NCBI GenBank assembly: GCA_036250225.1
Contig: JAPZLL010000002.1
Location: 992,001 to 1,056,000, forward strand
Direction: 5' to 3'
DNA from: Cercophora sp. LCS_1
Lineage: Eukaryota; Ascomycota; Sordariomycetes; Sordariales; Lasiosphaeriaceae
DNA length: 64,000 bases
Shown piece after piece: positions 22,846-35,876 of this stretch; within the stretch, counting starts at the first letter, position 1; each line of letters begins with the position of its first letter. The notes under the pieces were generated by a model. The model saw only the letters and a program-made list of their open reading frames with translations. It ran no database searches and was not told the DNA's origin. The position numbers and the translations under genes are program-made.

Positions 22846-24096
22846 TGCCGCGGACGAAGGGCGGAGAGGATACCAAGGACTTGTACCATATCTTGCATTA
22901 CCACGATACTCACGACTGCATAGCGATTCACACCTTTATTGTATGGGGCGTCCGTGTGATAGGGCAGCACTCTCCTCTGGGACCACGGGATTCCCCTAAA
23001 ATTCCCGCTTCGCCATCGCGCCCAAGTTCCGGAATATCGTCCCTCCCAGCCGTCTAAGCGGGTTTGTTGGTACTGGTTTGGAAGCGGTGAACGTAATATT
23101 GGGTGCAACACCCGACGTGGATGTCGGCAGGAGTGTACCTTTGCCAATGCATGAAGCTCTTGCATGAAGCATGTTGGAGTTAGTTTCTGGGAAGAACTGG
23201 ACAGGGGAAAGGCTGTTGTGGGGCGAGAAGGCCGCTGGACATGGAATTTGTTGCTGTTGATATAGGCAAAGCAGCGCCTGATGAATAACGTTTTGACTGT
23301 CACTCTGCTTAGTGAGGTGATCGCTGAACCTGGGAGCCGGATGTGCATGCTACCTCCGCAGTCACGAAACGTTGTTCCTTGTTCATAACTCTCGGCACTA
23401 TGGAGGGGTTCGTCATAGTATTTCCCACTCAAACGCCACGTTTCCGATAAGATAACCATTGGGGACGGCTGAAGCTGGGAAAGTGGGATGAAGTGCACCT
23501 CCAACAGGAAGTGATCATTTGAGGACAACCGGGTATTGGCGCCCTTTTTGAATATATTCCGGTTGTAATTCTAGTTTAACGGATGTTTTGTTGGCCTCGG
23601 CGATCTGGTAGTAATCAGCCCCGATACCTCATCGTCCGTCGGCAATCCAACATCTGCTGATTTTCCAAATGGCCACCTTTCAACTACCACCTTGAAGGGC
23701 GAAGCAGCGCCCCATCATACCACTCTTTGATCTGACCAACCGAATAAATGACTTATTCACAAACTACTTTAACAACACTAATGCTGCTACCCTTTGACTT
23801 TTCCTTCCCCTTCTGCCTCCAACATCAATAATTCGAACTCAACCGGGCTTGCGCCGTCTCGCCCTCCGTCAACAGCCTGGCTTATCGATAAGACACAAGT
23901 GCCATCATCGCCGCATGATCCGAGGTGGTGGGCAGTGAAAGCCGGACCACGTCTCCGGGACAGCAAAGCAGTTTCAGATCGAGGTCTTGGGGCCTGCCTG
24001 CTCGCCGCAGGCGAGAAGTTACACCCACTTCCTATACCTCGCATTTCACCTATATTCAGGTCTAGTGGACGACTCCGCTAGCACCATCTCGTCAAT
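22846..24096. other. Intergenic between CKS1 and ERO1
   Basis: 1.25 kb between two plus-strand genes. It includes a duplicated 9-mer gcatgaagc near 23148-23170. A minus-strand frame at 22827-23528 overlaps CKS1 and has no family match. I found no convincing unfolded-protein-response element upstream of ERO1. Confidence 0.45.
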
Positions 24097-26067
24097 ATGA
24101 AGTCGGCTTCTCGACTCTTTTATCTGTCTCTCTTCACCCTTTGGGCCCCGCAGGCGCGATGTCTGCAAAGCCCCCAGGAACCCTCCACAGATGCCTGCGC
24201 GGTAAGCCCTGCCTACTGTCTATTCCCATGCAGGGACATGGCTGCGTGTCCCATTGCCAAGACAACTGCTGACGGCGCCGGTGTTAGATTTCGCCCAAGG
24301 CGATTGTCGACGACGCCTGCGCCTCCTACTCAACTCTAGAGCGGCTCAATCACATAGTCAAACCAGCTGTCGACGAGCTAGTCCAGACGACCGACTTCTT
24401 CTCCTACTACCGGGTCAATCTGTTCCACAAGAAGTGCCCATTCTGGAACGACGAGAATGGCATGTGTGGCAACATCGCATGCGCCGTCGAGACGCTTGAC
24501 AACGAAGAGGACATCCCTGCAGTATGGCGAGCCAGCGAGTTGGGAAAATTGGAGGGTCCCCGAGCGAAGCACCCCGGAAAGGTCATTCAACGATCGCAAC
24601 CTCTTAGGCCACTACAAGGTGGCCTAGGTGAGGGGGTTGGAGAGAGCTGTGTGGTGGAGTATGACGATGAGTGCGACGACCGCGATTACTGCGTCCCCGA
24701 GGACGAGAGTTCAAGCTCTAAGGGAGACTACGTGAGCTTGCTTCGGAACCCAGAGCGTTTCACGGGCTATGCCGGTGACGGCGCGAGGCAAGTCTGGGAC
24801 GCGATATATAGGGAGAATTGCTTCCAAAAGAGCTCGTTCCCGCGTTCGGCATCGCTCGGAAAGTCTGGCGTGCCAAGGGGGCCCGCCGCGATGGACTTCA
24901 AGGCTGTTATAGACGCCGTGGGGAGACAGCAGTTACTGGAGCAGGAAAGACAACACAACCCGCTGACGCCGTTCGTGGCGAAGACAGGTCTGGAAGCAGA
25001 GGACGAGTGCTTGGAGAAGCGTGTCTTCTACCGCGTTATTTCCGGCATGCACGCGAGCATCTCGACGCACCTCTGCTGGGATTTCTTGAACCAGACCACG
25101 GGTCAATGGCAGCCTAATCTCGGCTGCTACGTCAATCGCCTCCACAAGTTCCCTGATCGTATCAGCAACTTGTACTTCAACTATGCGCTTTTGTCGCGCG
25201 CCGTTGCCAAGATTGGGCCTTATCTTTCTCAGCGCGATGATTATACGTTCTGTTTGGGAGATGGGGATCAAGATGCAGCGACCCGGGCCAAGGTGCTCGC
25301 CGTCACTGAGAAAGCTGCCTCAGTCCCGCAGCTTTTCGATGAAAGTCTCATGTTCAAAAACGGAGAGGGTCCATCGCTCAAGGAGGATTTTCGCAACCGC
25401 TTCCGTAACGTCAGCCGGCTGATGGACTGCGTCGGGTGTGACAAGTGCCGCCTTTGGGGCAAGCTTCAGACAGCCGGATATGGGGCAGCTCTGAAGGTGC
25501 TATTCGAATTCGACAACAACAACAAACTCGAACCCCCCTTCCTCAAGCGCACCGAGTTGGTAGCACTGTTCAATACCTATGCGCGTCTGAGCAGCAGCAT
25601 GCAGGCAATCAAAAACTTCAGAGCTATGGTGGAGAAGAACGAGGCCCCCTCGGCAAAACAAATCGACAACTTGGAACGCAACGTGATTCCCGATCGGGCG
25701 AAGAAACCTCGCCACGTTATCGTATCAACTCCAGTCGCAGAGCCCTCGAAGCCGTCGGAACCAGCGGATGGCAAAGTAAAAGAAGAACCTACCCACTACG
25801 AGAAACACACGGTCAAGGGTCAGTTTGACAATGAACTGGAAGTTGTGATTCAGGCTGTCAAGACAGTAGTTGGCGCCTGGTTCAAGCTCCCTGGTATAGC
25901 GTAAGTGTACCCAACTACACCCGTGCGTCCTGTTCTTGAGCTTACGTTTTTTTTTCAGCTGGTACATTGCCTCGACAGAGATCCGGCGTGCCTGGCAGTT
26001 TTACATTGGCTTGCCCGTTCAACCTCGGCCTCGCTATTTCAAGAGCCGTGACATGGACGAGTTGTGA
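24097..26067 (+). CDS. ERO1: ER oxidoreductin (thiol oxidase)
   Basis: FAD-dependent oxidase that re-oxidises protein disulfide isomerase in the ER. Exons 24097-24201, 24288-25900 and 25959-26067 (introns 86 and 58 nt) give 608 aa. Residues 1-22 form a signal peptide (LFYLSLFTLWAPQARC). Conserved features are YYRVNLFHKKCPFW, a shuttle cysteine pair MCGNIAC, FTGYAGDGARQVWDAIY, HASISTHLCWDF in the FAD-binding core and the active-site CVGCDKCRLWGKLQ. The C-terminus is RDMDEL, resembling a K/HDEL retrieval signal with Met in the first position. It is convergent with USB1, 356 bp apart. Confidence 0.96.
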
Positions 26068-26423
26068 ACATGCTAGTTCATATGGCCTTTGTTAATTCCT
26101 TTTTTTCCTTTACGGCATTCGTTTTGGGCATCGTTGCATTGCATCTGCCATTAGCGACATCTCAAACGCCAAAGCATAATTGGTTGGGTCATGGAGTTCT
26201 AAGAAGGTGGGATCAAATATTGAATGGCGAAACGACTCTTGGGTATGTTTTTCGAGGCAGAAGTTATTCCCTGTTCATACGTTGGTCGGATTGACCGGCA
26301 TGATTCGCTCCCTACATCTGCACCCTGTATATATAACACTAGCAATCGAGGGAACACACATTCATTATTGCAGCAATGTCTACTGCCGAGATATCAACGG
26401 TCTGTATGCCTCCTCGTACTTCC
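26068..26423. other. Convergent 3' flanks of ERO1 and USB1
   Basis: 356 bp between two stop codons; no gene, presumably 3' UTRs. AT-rich in its middle. Confidence 0.5.
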
Positions 26424-27308
26424 CTACCGTTTTGGCAGTGGGATATGCGTGACAACGTTACCAATCTTGGCTTTAATCCCATCAGCGACTATAGTTATCT
26501 GTTGTATTTGGGCTTGGGTGCTTGGCTCATTGAAGACCTCCTCGGTAAGCCGTTTTATCTCTTTGCTAGGTTCTGCAAACGACCAAGCTATTGAGACATG
26601 AAATGCTCGTCCCAGTCGTTCGTCACGATTCTCGTCATCTTCGTCATCGCCGCTCTCAGCCCATTGGTAGAGCTGGGGCTGCCCGTAGTCATCAACAACC
26701 ACGTTGCACCGTCTGAGAAGCCCGGTCAACTCCGGGTTCACCCCTTTGGAGCCCTTGATCGCAGGGGCGCTTTGGACACGAAGGACAAGAAAAGAACGGC
26801 CTGACTCTTCGGTGCGGTGCCATTCGACGCCACGGCAAGTGAGATCAAACGGTTTGATCCCACTGACCGAGACGCTCGTAGACAACTGAAAAAGAAAGTT
26901 GTCCTTGTTGGCTGTGGTAAGTGTGATGGGGCGAGACAGACTGATATGCAGAGGCAAGGGGACGCCAAGGTCATTAGTGAGGAACGTGTTGAGTTGGACG
27001 CGGGGACGAAGCTTGTCCTTCAAGCTGGTAAGCAGAGAGGTCAGGAGGGCTTGTGTTGCAGCGCAAGGGTGCCATGTCATGTAGAGGTGACTTGGCCAGT
27101 TGCCGGCCACGTGCGGGACCTGCCGGGTGCGGCCCTGGTGCAGCGAGGGGTCATCGTTCGTTGAGGTGCGGACCGTGGACGCATAGAGGTCGTGGAATGC
27201 AGCCGGTAGGGGCGGGAGGGAAGGGGCAGCGGTTGCCGTAAGCTTGGTTTTCTTGGGTGGAGGTTGTTCCGATTCGGAATCAGAATCGGAATAATCGACG
27301 AGCGCCAT
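26424..27308 (-). CDS. USB1: U6 snRNA phosphodiesterase
   Basis: A 2H-family 3'-5' exonuclease that trims and protects U6 snRNA 3' ends in the nucleus. Single exon, 294 aa, starting MALVDYSDSDSESEQ at the ATG in 27308; the frame is open further upstream without an ATG-supported family match. The two catalytic HxS motifs are visible: HISLS at residues 121-125 and HVSIAW at 237-242. The WPSHLYMTWHP stretch before motif 1 and the basic patch PPKKTKL near the N-terminus (possible nuclear signal) fit the family. An acidic insertion (DDEDDENRDE) precedes motif 2. Confidence 0.93.
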   Translation of the reverse strand: MALVDYSDSDSESEQPPPKKTKLTATAAPSLPPLPAAFHDLYASTVRTSTNDDPSLHQGRTRQVPHVAGNWPSHLYMTWHPCAATQALLTSLLTSLKDKLRPRVQLNTFLTNDLGVPLPLHISLSRPITLTTANKDNFLFQLSTSVSVSGIKPFDLTCRGVEWHRTEESGRSFLVLRVQSAPAIKGSKGVNPELTGLLRRCNVVVDDYGQPQLYQWAESGDDEDDENRDERLGRAFHVSIAWSFAEPSKEIKRLTEEVFNEPSTQAQIQQITIVADGIKAKIGNVVTHIPLPKR

Positions 27309-28363
27309 CTTTGGCTCGTAGCTCTCTCTCAAGAGAGGCCCGGTTGGCACAAAGAAGAGTATATCGTCTATTCTAGCTCGGCAGCCTTGCAAGATTCGTG
27401 CTTGCGTGGCTTGGACGCCTCTGCCGCACGACCAGACCCAACCCGATGGGTTACGGGATGGTGCGACCAATGGTCTGAAGTCTCGGGAAAACGGTCGCTG
27501 CAGGGTCCTAATTCTTGGTGTTGATCGGTTGCCTGGTTCCGTCTGGCTACGGAATCCGGGGGCGATCGGGGAGGCGGATTGCGTTGCGATGGTGCATCAG
27601 CTGCCCGAATCGGCCCAGACGATGGAGGAGGCCAGATTGCTCTCATGCATGCCCAGCGAAAACACCGCCCCCTGTCCTGATGGCACAGTCAGACACCTCT
27701 GCTCTTTGTGGGAACGCAGAATTTTCTTCGTGTCCAATCACGGCGCCAGGAAACAAGGCATGAGAGATCAATATGGGGCTTCAAGATTGTTTGCGGTGAC
27801 GAGCGATGATCGCCAGGTGTTTCTGCATGGCGTTCTTGACGACATGAAGCGATTCGACCTGACCGGCCTCGCAACACCTGGCTAAATGCGCCAGATGACG
27901 TCGGCAACGGACGTCGATGGCTCGGAGCGACGGAGGGGAAAGGTCCACCGTCCTCGGCAGGGGAGAGCAACGAAGTGTGCGGGAGCGCTTTCGCGGGATC
28001 GCGGGGAGGTTGTGTGTGTGGTCTGGAACCCCCCTTCCCACCCCGCCTAAGGTGCACTACGACCTATTGGAGAGGCTAGGCCCGCCGCTTGCGATCATCA
28101 GGACAAGAAGCTCCCTCACAGGCACCCTTTTGCCTTTTTTTATTAAGTCGGCGTCACGCAGCTTATGGGTCACTGTCTAGTTCTTCCAAACATCCCTCTT
28201 AACCCTTTTTCTCGCATTCAACACTTGAACTGAGAAACTACTATTGCATCTTTCCAAGGCGCCCAACAGCCCTGCGCCTATCATTTACGCGCAAACCTGC
28301 CACAACGGTCAAGGCCCCACAAGTTCGGAAGCTGGTCCCGCCAAGCCCACCGCAGAGTCGAAG
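27309..28363. promoter_or_regulatory. Divergent USB1/PAL1 upstream region
   Basis: 1055 bp between divergent starts. Open frames here (for example 27406-27885 plus) look like chance. No specific element was recognised. Confidence 0.4.
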
Positions 28364-30395
28364 ATGGACAGGGATTCTGACGAGTATGACAAGCAATGGG
28401 TAAGTGCCTATCTAGTCTAAGCTTTTTCCTCCCTGCTTTCAGCCTGCCGAGTTCGAAATCACCATGCCTAGAGCATGTTTTGTTTTCGAGCTGGACCTTT
28501 GTCGTTGAAGAACCCTTGAGAGACTGGGGTGTCAGTCCAAATCAGCCTCGTTGAAACGGTGCGCTACGATTGGCAATGAGCGCAACACAACCAGCTCGAG
28601 CAAGTGCTCTCTTTGGGAGTCCTCCGCATTGGCATTTCATTATTTCTTTGCCCATATGTCTATATTTCATGGGGTTTTCAGCTGGTTACATGACAGAATG
28701 GGTCCACCGGCATGATGACAGGTTTTGGGGGTTCCTGCCGTGAAAGTCGTCGGTGGCTTGCGCTGCCCGCCGATCCTGGCTTATCGGCCAGTGATCTCGG
28801 GTGTGTCGTCATTCCCAAACGACTCGTACCTGCCAAGATGCAGTGCAGCTTGCTCGCCAGCCGCAGGCAAGGAAAGGCATTTACGCACAGTCTGGCTCAT
28901 CGGAATAAATGGCATCATCTTCTGGGCGCAATGTTCATCCACTTGCTAACAACTGCGTTCCTGTGCTTGCACTCAACAGGCGAGCAAATACATACTCGGT
29001 CCTCTCCATGACCCAGAACCCAGTCAGGTCTTTGCGACGCGAATTTCCAAAGCTTTACCACCCACACCACCGTCTGAGAGCCCAACGCGGCCCTACTTCT
29101 CATCTCGTCACCTCCGCTCCAAGTCACAGGCCGACGAGGATCCAGAGGACCAACCATTTATACGCCGTCTTCTGAGCAGGAGTAATAGTGTGAACAACCG
29201 AGCCCTCCCCCCTTCACCTCCTCGCCCAAAAGCACCGCCGCTGTCACATCTTCAGCGTAAACGCTCAGTTCATACCTCACGACCACCGGCCACCCACTGG
29301 AACCAAGGGACAATTCTTGCGCGATCCAATAGTGTTGCCACATCTCGTCCAAGTATCGACTCTAGCGCTTCCATGGCCGAACGAGATACCGGACGTCGCC
29401 GAGGGAGCTCACTTGCTGAGCGCTACCCAGGAGACATGTCTCACCGTCCTCTGGCAACGCTGACGCGAGAGCATCAAGCTAAGGACGAACCCGAACCTGA
29501 GCTCCCCCGTCGTGGAGGCTCTCTGAGGGAACGATATCCGGGGGACATGTCTCATCGCCCATTGGCCATGCTCAAGAGGGACCATCGTGTAGCGGACCGT
29601 GCTCCGCACCTTCATACCCATCGCCGCCAACAACCTAGTGATCCCATCGACGCCCTCGACCATACGGGACCTATTCCAGAGGCAACATATCACCACGGTG
29701 GTCCTTTTGACCCGACCATGAAGTCTCGCAATACCAACAAAATGTACTCTCCTGTGGAGGCAGTCAAGGATAGCAACATAGAAGCTCTCAAGGCGACACC
29801 AGCCGAGTTTGTCCAGGACTCCCTAACCAAACACGTTCCGCTGCAAGGTATTGCCTCTGTACCTCCTGGCATGAAGGATATGAGTGGGCGTACGATGCAG
29901 TATCATGAAGGGGCCGATCTTATGAGAGAGAAAGATGCACCCGGCGGCGCTTATAAGCGATGGGATGACCTTGTAGGAGCCTTCTTGTCCAAGTAATGAC
30001 GAATGCGCAGTACTAACTCGGTCATTTAGACTTATCGAGACGATGATCTGAAGGGCAAGGGGGAGCCTGCCTTTTCAATGGACCAAGACATCAAGAACAA
30101 GCAGCTTGCCAGAAAGCCTGTTGCCACCCAAGACGGCATGACCTTTGAGATGCAAGCTCAAAGAGTCAGTGGGCACCGAAAGGACAATTCCGCCTACGTT
30201 CGTCACCGGAGCGTCAGCAACACAGATGATGCCCCCCCTCCTCCTCCCAAGGACTCATCAAATGTCTTTCTGAACGATAACTACAGCAGCGGCATTCGAC
30301 GGAGCAATACAACAGGCAAGAGTCTAACCGAGAGTCTCAAGCGGCGCTTCGGAAGTCTGCGCCGCAAGAAGGTGGTTGAGGAGAGAGTGTATTAG
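28364..30395 (+). CDS. PAL1: Pal1-family cell morphology protein
   Basis: Cortical protein of the Pal1 family, linked to polarised growth and endocytic coats. Exons 28364-28399, 28980-29972 and 30030-30395 give 464 aa. The Pal1 domain is clear at about residues 240-335: KSRNTNKMYSPVEAVKDSN, TPAEFVQDSLTKHV and GAYKRWDDL. The N-terminal half has two repeats of a segment ERYPGDMSHRPLA spaced 37 residues apart, and Pro-rich PPTPP/PPSPPRP motifs that could bind SH3 domains. The C-terminus is basic. The first exon encodes only 12 residues and is followed by a 580-nt intron, long for this window; an extra small exon inside it cannot be ruled out. Confidence 0.88.
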
Positions 30396-30894
30396 ATGGT
30401 GGCGAGGATAATTATGGGGCATCCTTTCATCAACGATACGATACATGTTATTGGTTCCAGTGTATTCGCTCACGCAACGGGGCTGGTTTCGGGTTCATCT
30501 TATTTTGTTAAAACGGGCCGGCTTCCATGACCAGGTTTGGACGCAACCGGATTCCTAACGTTTGATTTAATTGACGATTGATCGGACAAGTCGTTCCTTT
30601 GCATTGGTGATCGATCTTTCGTCTCCGCTTCGAGTTCAGGGCGACAGATACTCTAGCATGGAGATCGCGAATAGCCTCTAGACTGTATACACCTCAGCGT
30701 ATCGAATCGGCAGATCTGAGTGACCTCTGCGCGTATTGGAACGAAATGAGATAACCAGTACAATCACAGACAAGCGCTTTTCCTAGTAAACTTTCATGAC
30801 TTGCAGTCTACGTGTGCTCTGTAGGCTACTCTTCCCTCCTGCGAGGGATGAAAACAACCCCTGCCGACTCCTTCAGTTTTGGCTACTTTTCCAG
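30396..30894. other. Convergent 3' flanks of PAL1 and CFT1
   Basis: 499 bp between stop codons, no gene seen. Confidence 0.5.
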
Positions 30895-33800
30895 CTAGAA
30901 ATACCCCATGCCCGCCCATCCCAGCACCCCCTCCAACTCCGCCCTCACCTCCGCTGCTGAGCCATACCCAGCCCGTCCGGCGATCTCGCCCCGTCTCCCG
31001 GTTCCCAACTCTATAAAACGCTGCAACACGACACCATCAACAATATTCCGTCCTACACCAGCATCAACGCCCGAAGGCGGACAGCTAACAGATGGCAACC
31101 GGTGTCCCTTGGGATTCAAACCCGCGGGGTGCGGGAGCGAGGTTGTGAGCTGTGCTGCGAGTGATGAGAGTCGTCGGTATGCCGCTTCTGACAGCGGGCG
31201 GAGAGCCGCTAGTACACCGGTGGGAGAAGCCATGAGAAGTGCGTGGGCCTGTTGAGGCGGTTCGCTGCTGTTTGCCGCGCGGGCTTCGATGCTGGATGTA
31301 GGTTGGGTGATGGGAAGTAATTTGGAGCTTGTCGGGATGTGGGCGCCTGCGTTGAAAGTTGTGCGGTGGAGGAGGAGATGGCCCTGGAGGGATTTGGGGT
31401 CTGGGAACTGATGTTAGTTTGTTTGGTTGTGTCAGAGGAAGAAAGATGGCACTTACGCTCTGGATCGAATTGGAGGATGTGGATGTGTCCTTCCGGGTCG
31501 CTTGCCACTATGAAAAGTTCCCGGCCATCGGGCAAGAAGTCGGCGTTGAGAACTTCAAGTTTGGTGGAGCTTTTACCGAAAAGGATCATCTTGTAGGGTT
31601 CCTCGGTGTATCCAGTGAACCAGACGCCCTTGAAGGCGTCGGACATCAAGCAAAGACCGGTTCCGGGAAGTTCCTTGACACTCGTAACGTAGCAGCTCAT
31701 ATCCATAAACGCTACGGGCAGGAGACTTCCGTCTTCCTTGAGGCCTCTAACCATGCACTTTTGCCCTTGGGCAACGAGCATCAGGCCTTGTGTCCCAACC
31801 TCGGAGAGAGCTGTCACAGCGCCGCGCGGAATATCCTCCTTGGCGATGAGTTTGAGCTTTCTGTTTGTTTCTGGACGCCCAGGTTCCGGGATTACGTCTG
31901 CGACGTCAAAGACGTAAACATGGCCTCGTGTCGGGAGATCCTCGCCCTTGGAGCGGGCAGTTCCAACAGCAATCAGCTGTCGTCTCTCGTTGGTAGATTC
32001 CGAAACCTCAAGGTTTAGGGTTTCGACACAGAGAATGGTTTCACATGGCTCCATCTCCACCGTATCAATGACACTCCAGGTGACGGGGGTTACAAGCTTC
32101 AAGACACCCTTCTCAAGGGTGGGCTTGAAGGTAGTGAGGGTTTCGCGAGCCCATTCCTTGTGGTAGTCATCGTCCCTCGGTAGCTCGAATGGCTCTGTGA
32201 GGTTACAGCCAACCACATAGCTTTGCGATGGTGGGTGATATGTCACAGCGCCAATGTCTTCGCCAATAGTGATCTTTTTCACGGACACACCGGTCTCGGC
32301 GTAGCTGCAGTCGCTTGGGATCCGCGCCACTCGGGCAATACCGTGTGTGTCCGCGTATATGAATCCGTTTTCGCACCCCTCAGTGTGGAAGGAACTCATG
32401 GCCTGGACAGGAGAGCCCTGAAGCCCGACGATCCTCGGCATGGAAGTAGCCGATTTGAGGATGAAACTCGGCGAAGGTCCGGGAAGAAAAACAGTGCTGT
32501 AACCCGAGATATTGCTGCACCGCCGCATGGGAAGGAAACGCGGCGGGTCTGTGGTATCATCCTGCGATATTTCTACCGGTGGCTTCGCGAATGAAAAGTT
32601 TGGCAACTTCTGGAAGAACAGTGTCTTGGAGAAATCCTGGGCCGAGTCCCTTCGGACGCGGAATGGCCGGTATATGGTCAGGTCGTCATTTCGGTGTCGC
32701 AGCTGCAATGGTTTAGTTACAAACGACAGACGACCTCAGGAATACGCACAATCAGATGCGGTGACTTGTACGTTGTGTCACCTAGATCAGCAACCAGTAT
32801 CTCGCTCACTGCTTCCTTTGCAGTCCCTTTCCTGGCGGAGTAGTCTGCCGACAAGCCAGGCGGTATGTAGGAGAGACCCTCAGCAACATATACCGGTTTC
32901 TTCAAATCAGGTAGGCGGTACATCTGGTGGGTGTTAGTGTCCAGTGCCGGAACCTAGGAGTAGTAAGTAACTTACATGCAGAGCACCAGCTGCGCTCAGC
33001 AAAAACATGATGATGCTCTCTTGTGGTTTGGCCCCCTTGAATGCTGTTTGCTCCGCAAAGACACCACCCGTGTCATTGTATAAGCAACCAGTTAACCATT
33101 TGGTCGTGGACAGGACTCTATCTTCTTTTTCGACCTCCTCCAGTTCGTTGTTCTTGTCGATCTGGGCAATGTATGCGCTTGAATCGTCGCGGATGAGAAG
33201 TAGGTACGGATCAGAGATGCTGGCGCTGTTGACACGAGGTTCTGCCCCCGTTTCCTCGTCCAACATGGGTAAAATCTGGCTCAGCCCAAGATCTACAGAT
33301 AATTTAGTCTTTGTCGACGTTCAGAATCGGGGGTTTTCAAAGTCTTACCTCCATCATAGCACCGAACCTCTGATTTCAGTACTTGGATGATCCTGTTGTC
33401 CTTTCCCATTGTCCCGGCCTCAACAGTGAGGCCAGCAGCAGGCTCGAATTCGGTGCCGGCCAGGCTCTCAAACCCGGCTGATGTAAGGGCGTAGACGTCT
33501 GACGTGCCGTAACCATCCAGGTCAACCTTTGCCACAATCATGAATTTGTCATGTTGCCCTGAAGTGTCATAATCGCTCCTGATAGCATTTCCTTTGTCAC
33601 CTTGTAGCGATTTCGAGACTGGCTTCTTTGCAAAGACGGTCCAGAAGCCGCGCGCTTCAGGAAAGTCAAAGCGACCGATAACTTTGGGTTGTATAGCTAG
33701 GTTCATGACAGCAAGTGAACTTGACTTGCCTCTTCCCACCGCAGAGACCAACTGCAGGTCGTTGTAGGTACCCGCAGAGTTGCGCTCATCTTCGCTGTTT

Positions 33801-35434
33801 GACAGCCAGGATGGTTGACCGTACGTCATGCTTTGGATGGGGGCGAGGCTAAAGAGTCGGTCGTGGAAGCGGAAACTCAGCTCCCCATTCTTAGCGACTG
33901 TGGGCAGCGCAGTTTGTTGTTTGGTGACAGATTCTTCGCCGTAAAGGTCATCGTCATCCACATCATCCACATCATCGATATCCTCTTCGTCTAGATCAAG
34001 GTCTAAATCCAGGTCCTGGGCGCGGGATTTCCTTCTAGCAGTCTGACCCTGTCCACGCACCCAACCAAAGAGCAGCGAGTCACCCTCTTCACAGCCAGCG
34101 AACATGACGCTCCGGCCTATCCGGGTGAGCGACGTCACTCGACATGGTAGTGAAAAGCCGCCCGCGTCGGGGGGGAGCAGCTTGACCTCCAAACCGGACA
34201 CAGTGCGGCCATCCACTCTAAAGGTGACCAAAGCAACTCGCCCGTCATCGAGGATGACGATGAGCTCACCCGACTCTGCGGTAATAGCTTCGATCATGCA
34301 GCCTTCGAGTCGAATGTTGAGGTGGGATTGGTCGACAAGCCCAAAGGATGTCGACTGTTTGGCAAGCGGATTAACAGCCACGCCATTTGGCTTGCCGGAT
34401 TGGTCGATATGAATCAGCTCGTTGACGCCGACAAGGAGCGCCCCGCCAACCGGGGCGGGTAGAGGCACTACCCGGAAGAGGTCTTGTGGCAGCCCACCAA
34501 CGGAGAGGATCGTCGTCGATGCTTTCTGCTGGAGATCCAGGGTGAAGACCATGTATGAGAAGTGATCTTTTCTGCCGAGCGAGTTTGAGGCGGCCTTTGT
34601 CGACGAGAGGATACCGAAGGTAGGCTCTCGATATTCATGCAGAAAGGCCAGATGCACAGGGTGTAAGAGAGTGGGGTCAAGATTGGACAGTCGGAGGACA
34701 AATGATGGTGAATATGGTGTCTCTTCTATGTTGCTAGTTCCATTTATGACCGCGCTGGACAAGTCTTTGCTTGGCCTTGGGCCGTCTAGCTCCGCGTCCC
34801 AGTCTCCCATGTCAATGTCTTCATCGGGTTGCTTGAACGGCAGGATAGCGAGGTTTCTCGGGCCAAACCTGAGGGCCGCGCATCTGCTGCTCGGATCTGC
34901 CGCCAGGAAGTTGACATGGTGACTGAGGGGGGCAGCCCATGGACTGCCCTGCAGCTCGTCTTGCTCGTAGTAGTGAATCGAGACAGTTGAGAGGGTGTGC
35001 TGCTCGGCGTCCCATTCCACCAGGCTTAGCCTCGCATCCCTGAATGCCACGAGCAGTGCATCACTCCCGGAGCTCTTCCTCGGCGCTTTTATCCGTGCGA
35101 GCCCTGTGATCGTCCCCGGCAGGGAGAACTCGGCAACAAGCACAAGCCTGGCTGTGTTGGCGCGATCCGTCCTGGCTGCAAGACCATCGCCAGCGAGAGA
35201 CGCCTCAAGACCATAGTCGTCGTTGGCAGGACGGTTGTCATGGCGGGTCGATGTTCTCGTTCGGCCGATCGCACTGTCTGGTGTTTCGAGCTCGACCGAA
35301 ACAATTTTGGTTCGGAAGATTTGGAGGAGAGACGTCTTCGCAACCACTAGGTTTGTCCCTTGGCTGGGAACAAACTGCAATGTCAAGGAATGGGTGACGG
35401 CCGTTGGCGGCGTCAGCTCGGTATAACACTGCAT
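30895..35434 (-). CDS. CFT1: Cleavage/polyadenylation factor subunit CPSF160
   Basis: Large beta-propeller scaffold of the mRNA 3'-end processing complex. Five exons, 35434-33349, 33292-32976, 32923-32750, 32702-31457 and 31400-30895, total 4329 nt and 1442 aa, near the usual size; all junctions keep frame and introns are 47-56 nt. The start MQCYTELTPPTAVTHSL and the stretches GPRNLAILPF, EEGDSLLFGW, QPSWLSNSEDERNSAG and PEGHIHILQFDPEHPKSLQ match Cft1. A run of alternating Leu-Asp followed by Asp/Glu (LDLDLDLDEEDIDD, near residues 475-500) is an acidic insertion inside the protein. It shares a 442-bp upstream region with the LMBD1-type gene. Confidence 0.95.
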
Positions 35435-35876
35435 CTTCTGGGATTTGGGTGCATATCTGTCGTCAAGAGACTGGAAAGTGGTGTTGTTGATGATGTGCCG
35501 GGCCTTGCAGCGACAATGGCACGCGTCGCGACAGAGAGCCTCTTCAACAAGTCGCGGCGTTGAAAGAAACCCGACCGCATCAATTGAAGGCCCACTTTCT
35601 CGCAGACTCAATCCCTCCTGCCAAGGCGCTAGAGAGTGGGACGCTTGGGCCAGGGGGTCTCGATTGCCCTGTAGCCCCACACAAGCTCAAACAGCCGACG
35701 CGCCATTACATCACACATTCTTGCCGTTCGACGCGGAGCTCCTGCCCCAGAACAACGACATGGCCTTTGTCGCGTCGTTTTCCATCTCGTACCAACGATC
35801 AAGACGCCGCTCTTCAGAAAAAGAAAATTTCTTTTCCGTCTGAGCAACTACAGACCGTTTCAGGTACCAGTTCAAC
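35435..35876. promoter_or_regulatory. Divergent CFT1/LMBD1 promoter region
   Basis: 442 bp between divergent ATGs; no element recognised. Confidence 0.45.

Noticed and set aside
22827..23528. 233-codon minus-strand frame after CKS1
   Set aside because: It overlaps the last CKS1 exon antisense and has no recognisable motif.
33940..34015. Tandem repeat in CFT1 (catcatccacatcatc type)
   Set aside because: It encodes an in-frame acidic stretch (Leu-Asp, then Asp/Glu) inside the protein and is ordinary low-complexity coding sequence.
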